Source of the DNA: Terfezia claveryi
Taxonomy: Eukaryota; Ascomycota; Pezizomycetes; Pezizales; Pezizaceae
Assembly (NCBI GenBank): GCA_015179025.1
Contig: WHUX01000578.1
Coordinates: 1 to 18,455 of the forward strand
Length of the DNA: 18,455 bases
Direction: 5' to 3'
Part shown: piece after piece, positions 16,166-18,455 of the stretch
Numbering within the stretch: the stretch's first letter is position 1
Layout: each line of letters begins with the position of its first letter
Program-made: the position numbers and the translations under genes
Notes under the pieces: generated by a model
Told to the model about the DNA's origin: nothing
What the model saw: the letters and a program-made list of their open reading frames with translations, nothing else
The model's database searches: none

Positions 16166-18455
16166 ACAATCCCACCCTCGTTCACAACACTTTTCCCAAT
16201 AAGATCGACAACTCATCTTGCACTCTTAGCAACCGCCATTACATCTGTACCTATAAATGCAGTATACCATTGAAAACCCAGCCCCCAGGTCCCAGGAATA
16301 ATTGGTCTAAACAACCAAGCGTCACAATCCCAAGGCTCAAATCTTGCTGCCTCCACTGCAGCCATTTCCTCCAGAAAAGTATTACCTCCATCAGAACCTT
16401 CCTTAGGCCCAGACATCTCTACCAAAACCTCTGCGCCCCCAACGTCTACCTCAACACACCAATCAGAAAACGTGATACTCTTGCCGGAAGAACTAGAACT
16501 AGATTCTAGACCAGTAGACGAAGAAAAACCAGGACCATAAGAAACATCAGGATCCTGACATCCAGCCTCACCAGCCTCATGAGCTACCAAGCCAATAGAA
16601 CCGTCAGTCGAACAGAGATCATAAGGATCATCAGCCACTACACCATCAGCACAGAAAGGTGCTAAAGAAGAAAAGTAACTCGACGATCGTATTGTATAAC
16701 CAGCTGTATTTGGTTGCGGACAGACGACGAAATCAGATATAATGGCATCTGAACTTAGTAAGAAGACTAAGAGGTCGAGACGGTTAACTATATTACCCAA
16801 AGATATTAAGAAATTAGTAGAAGAAACTCCCAGAAAGACCAGATTTATAGTTCCTAACACAGAAGGAGAAATAAATCTGCCCATGGATATAGAATTAGGA
16901 GAACTAGGTGGAGCAGGAACCAAACTATATTTTAGTATAGCTTTACCTCTCGCACCAGAAGAATTTTGGGACAGACATCTTCCAACAATTGAGGAGATTT
17001 TAAAATATACTCGCTCAATGGGACATGCCAACAGTATTATCCTGATGATACTCGACTCTTAATGGAAGCCGTAGCAAAACACTCCTTATGGCTAACGCCT
17101 TACCATTCAAAGAAGAAGACTTAGAAATGAATGCATTTTTAAGTAAAGAATTAAGGAAACCTATTGTACCACTTTTAAGGAAACCGAATTAGGTAATAAA
17201 TAACTGGGAAGAAATAATGGCATTCATGATGAGCGGCACTCATCTAGAAGAATCAGCACATACTGCGGAGGATTTTTTCAATCCTAGCAAAGAACTTCCA
17301 GGAGCGTTCCTGAGAACACCAAAAGATCAATCGAAAGGCAAAGGTCGAGCACCTGAGACACTAGAAAGGAGGACTGGGTTAGCCAAAGAACCAGATGACA
17401 AAGACCAACCACCAGAAGATATAGAATTACCAGAAGACGATGATGATCTAGATATAGGACTAGACCAACAGAAGCAGAAAACACAAGGAGGAGGATGAGA
17501 CCCCGATGATAGCGGAGATGATAGCTCGGACTCTGATGAGGTATCGTCAGTTGCAAGTCAAACTCTTAAAAGAAAACCCAAATGAGGAAAATCAGTTGAA
17601 CACCAGCAATGGGAATCTACAACAGGAATGGTTACAACGAGTAACCATAAAGCAACGAATACTTTAAAAGGAATAAAGATTGATATGCCAGAAAAATTAA
17701 GAGGAGAAGACAAAAAATGGCAAGACTCACAATATTTTGACTCTTGGGCCATAGCAATGCAACGTTGGTTTATTCTCAAAAGAATAGATTTAGAAGGCGT
17801 TTTAGCTTTGGAAATTGTTGGATTCAGAATGGAAGGAAGCACACTCACTACTTATAATCAGTTCCTAAGAGAAAAAGGAAAGAATGCAACATTCTTTGGT
17901 TTCATACTAGTGCTAAGGGATTTTCTGATACCCTCTACTAGTAAGGACATTTTGTGGAAACGATGGAAGACAGTCACACCATACAAGGACGTATGTCACA
18001 TGGGAATCAAACAGTTTACCAACTGGCTTACTGAAATGCAAATTAAATTGATTGACAAGGATGGCAAACAATCAATATCGCAGGAAATAAAAAGAAGAAG
18101 GTTTCTTAATCTCTTGCCGCCATATATGTCAGCTACATTAATTCCCTTAATCAAAGAAGAATGGTCATATGATCAGCTCATATATCAAGCGGAGTCATAT
18201 GAAGCTTCCACAAAGGATATTGCCCCACCACCCACAACAAATACATCCTGACAACAACACTCTCAGAATGAAAATCGGAGTCACGGTCCATGCAGGGACC
18301 AGAATCAACGACAAAAATAGGATTTAATCCTAGCAGCAATCCCAACACCAAACCCAACACAGAAAATCGGAAGGACTCAGATTGGGACACTATCACAAAA
18401 AATTGGATCAGAAGACGAAGATGCAATTAATTAGAGACAAGAAATGTCTATGGTG
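16166..18455 (+). pseudogene. Ty3/gypsy family B Gag with long N-terminal extension, partial at the right edge
   Basis: Three registers join into one Gag-like protein. The first (16166 to about 17025) is Ser/Pro/Thr-rich with several TGA/TAA stops (SNLAASTAAISSRKVLPPSE, then LPEELELDSRPVDEEKPGP). From 16742 it is MASELSKKTKRSRRL, ELGELGGAGTKLYFSIALPL, FWDRHLPTIEEILKY. A short middle register (DTRLLMEAVAKHSLWLTP) bridges to the third, 17091-18251. That holds an acidic linker (IELPEDDDDLDIGL, DPDDSGDDSSDSDEVSS) and then a capsid domain: MPEKLRGEDKKW, YFDSWAIAMQRWF, FFGFILVLRDFLIP, FTNWLTEMQIKLIDKDG, RRFLNLLPPYMSATL. After a TGA, text in another register (KTKMQLIRDKKCLWC) shows the start of a CCHC zinc knuckle at the window edge. 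No certain start codon was found. Confidence 0.75.

Noticed and set aside
16213..17031. 272-codon open frame on the minus strand, the longest in the window
   Set aside because: It lies antisense to the family B Gag extension, and the sense frames continue as recognisable Gag on both sides. Its own text shows no domain or motif. Stop-creating changes happen to spare that register.
17284..18426. Three minus-strand frames (17284-17556, 17558-17848, 18178-18426)
   Set aside because: All are antisense to the family B capsid region, which has clear Gag text.

Overview
The window looks like a transposon-rich, AT-biased block from a filamentous fungus. I see no intact host gene. What can be recognised is LTR-retrotransposon sequence with fungal-style Gag and Pol proteins, nearly all of it disabled by point mutation. 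Differences between the two LTRs of the central element are mostly transitions, many at CpA/TpG, and many premature stops look like CAG/CAA to TAG/TAA or TGG to TAG/TGA. This is the pattern left by repeat-induced point mutation (RIP), which suggests Pezizomycotina (Ascomycota). The genus cannot be told from this.

Layout. 1-394 is a 123-bp satellite running off the left edge. 827-1129 is a G+C-rich island of 109-bp-class repeats. 1133-2533 (minus strand) is the gag and conserved 5' region of a Ty3/gypsy element (family A, copy 1). 2534-7513 is AT-rich sequence holding three decayed reading frames I cannot identify: plus strand about 2959-3770, minus strand 4187-4636 and minus strand 6130-7440. 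7516-13348 is a complete but dead Ty1/copia element. It has 639-bp LTRs of equal length, a primer-binding site matching the anticodon half of initiator-Met tRNA, gag, protease, integrase, reverse transcriptase, RNase H, a polypurine tract, and a 5-bp target duplication (CATTT/TATTT). 13354-13922 is AT-rich sequence ending in a 73-bp tandem repeat. 13955-15232 (plus strand) is family A copy 2, in inverted orientation to copy 1. It is cut at 15232-15236 by a different Ty3/gypsy element (family B): probable 5' LTR from about 15235, then a long Gag region that runs off the right edge just as its zinc knuckle begins.

Inferred order of events: the family A copies and the unidentified frames are old; the copia element inserted at the 5' end of the 6130-7513 frame; family B inserted into A copy 2. 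RIP-like mutation affected all of them, including the copia target duplication, so it acted after that insertion. The most interesting unexplained material is the two minus-strand frames (4187-4636 and 6130-7440), which keep one frame over long distances despite many stops and match no family I know, and the inverted pair of family A 5' ends enclosing about 11.4 kb.
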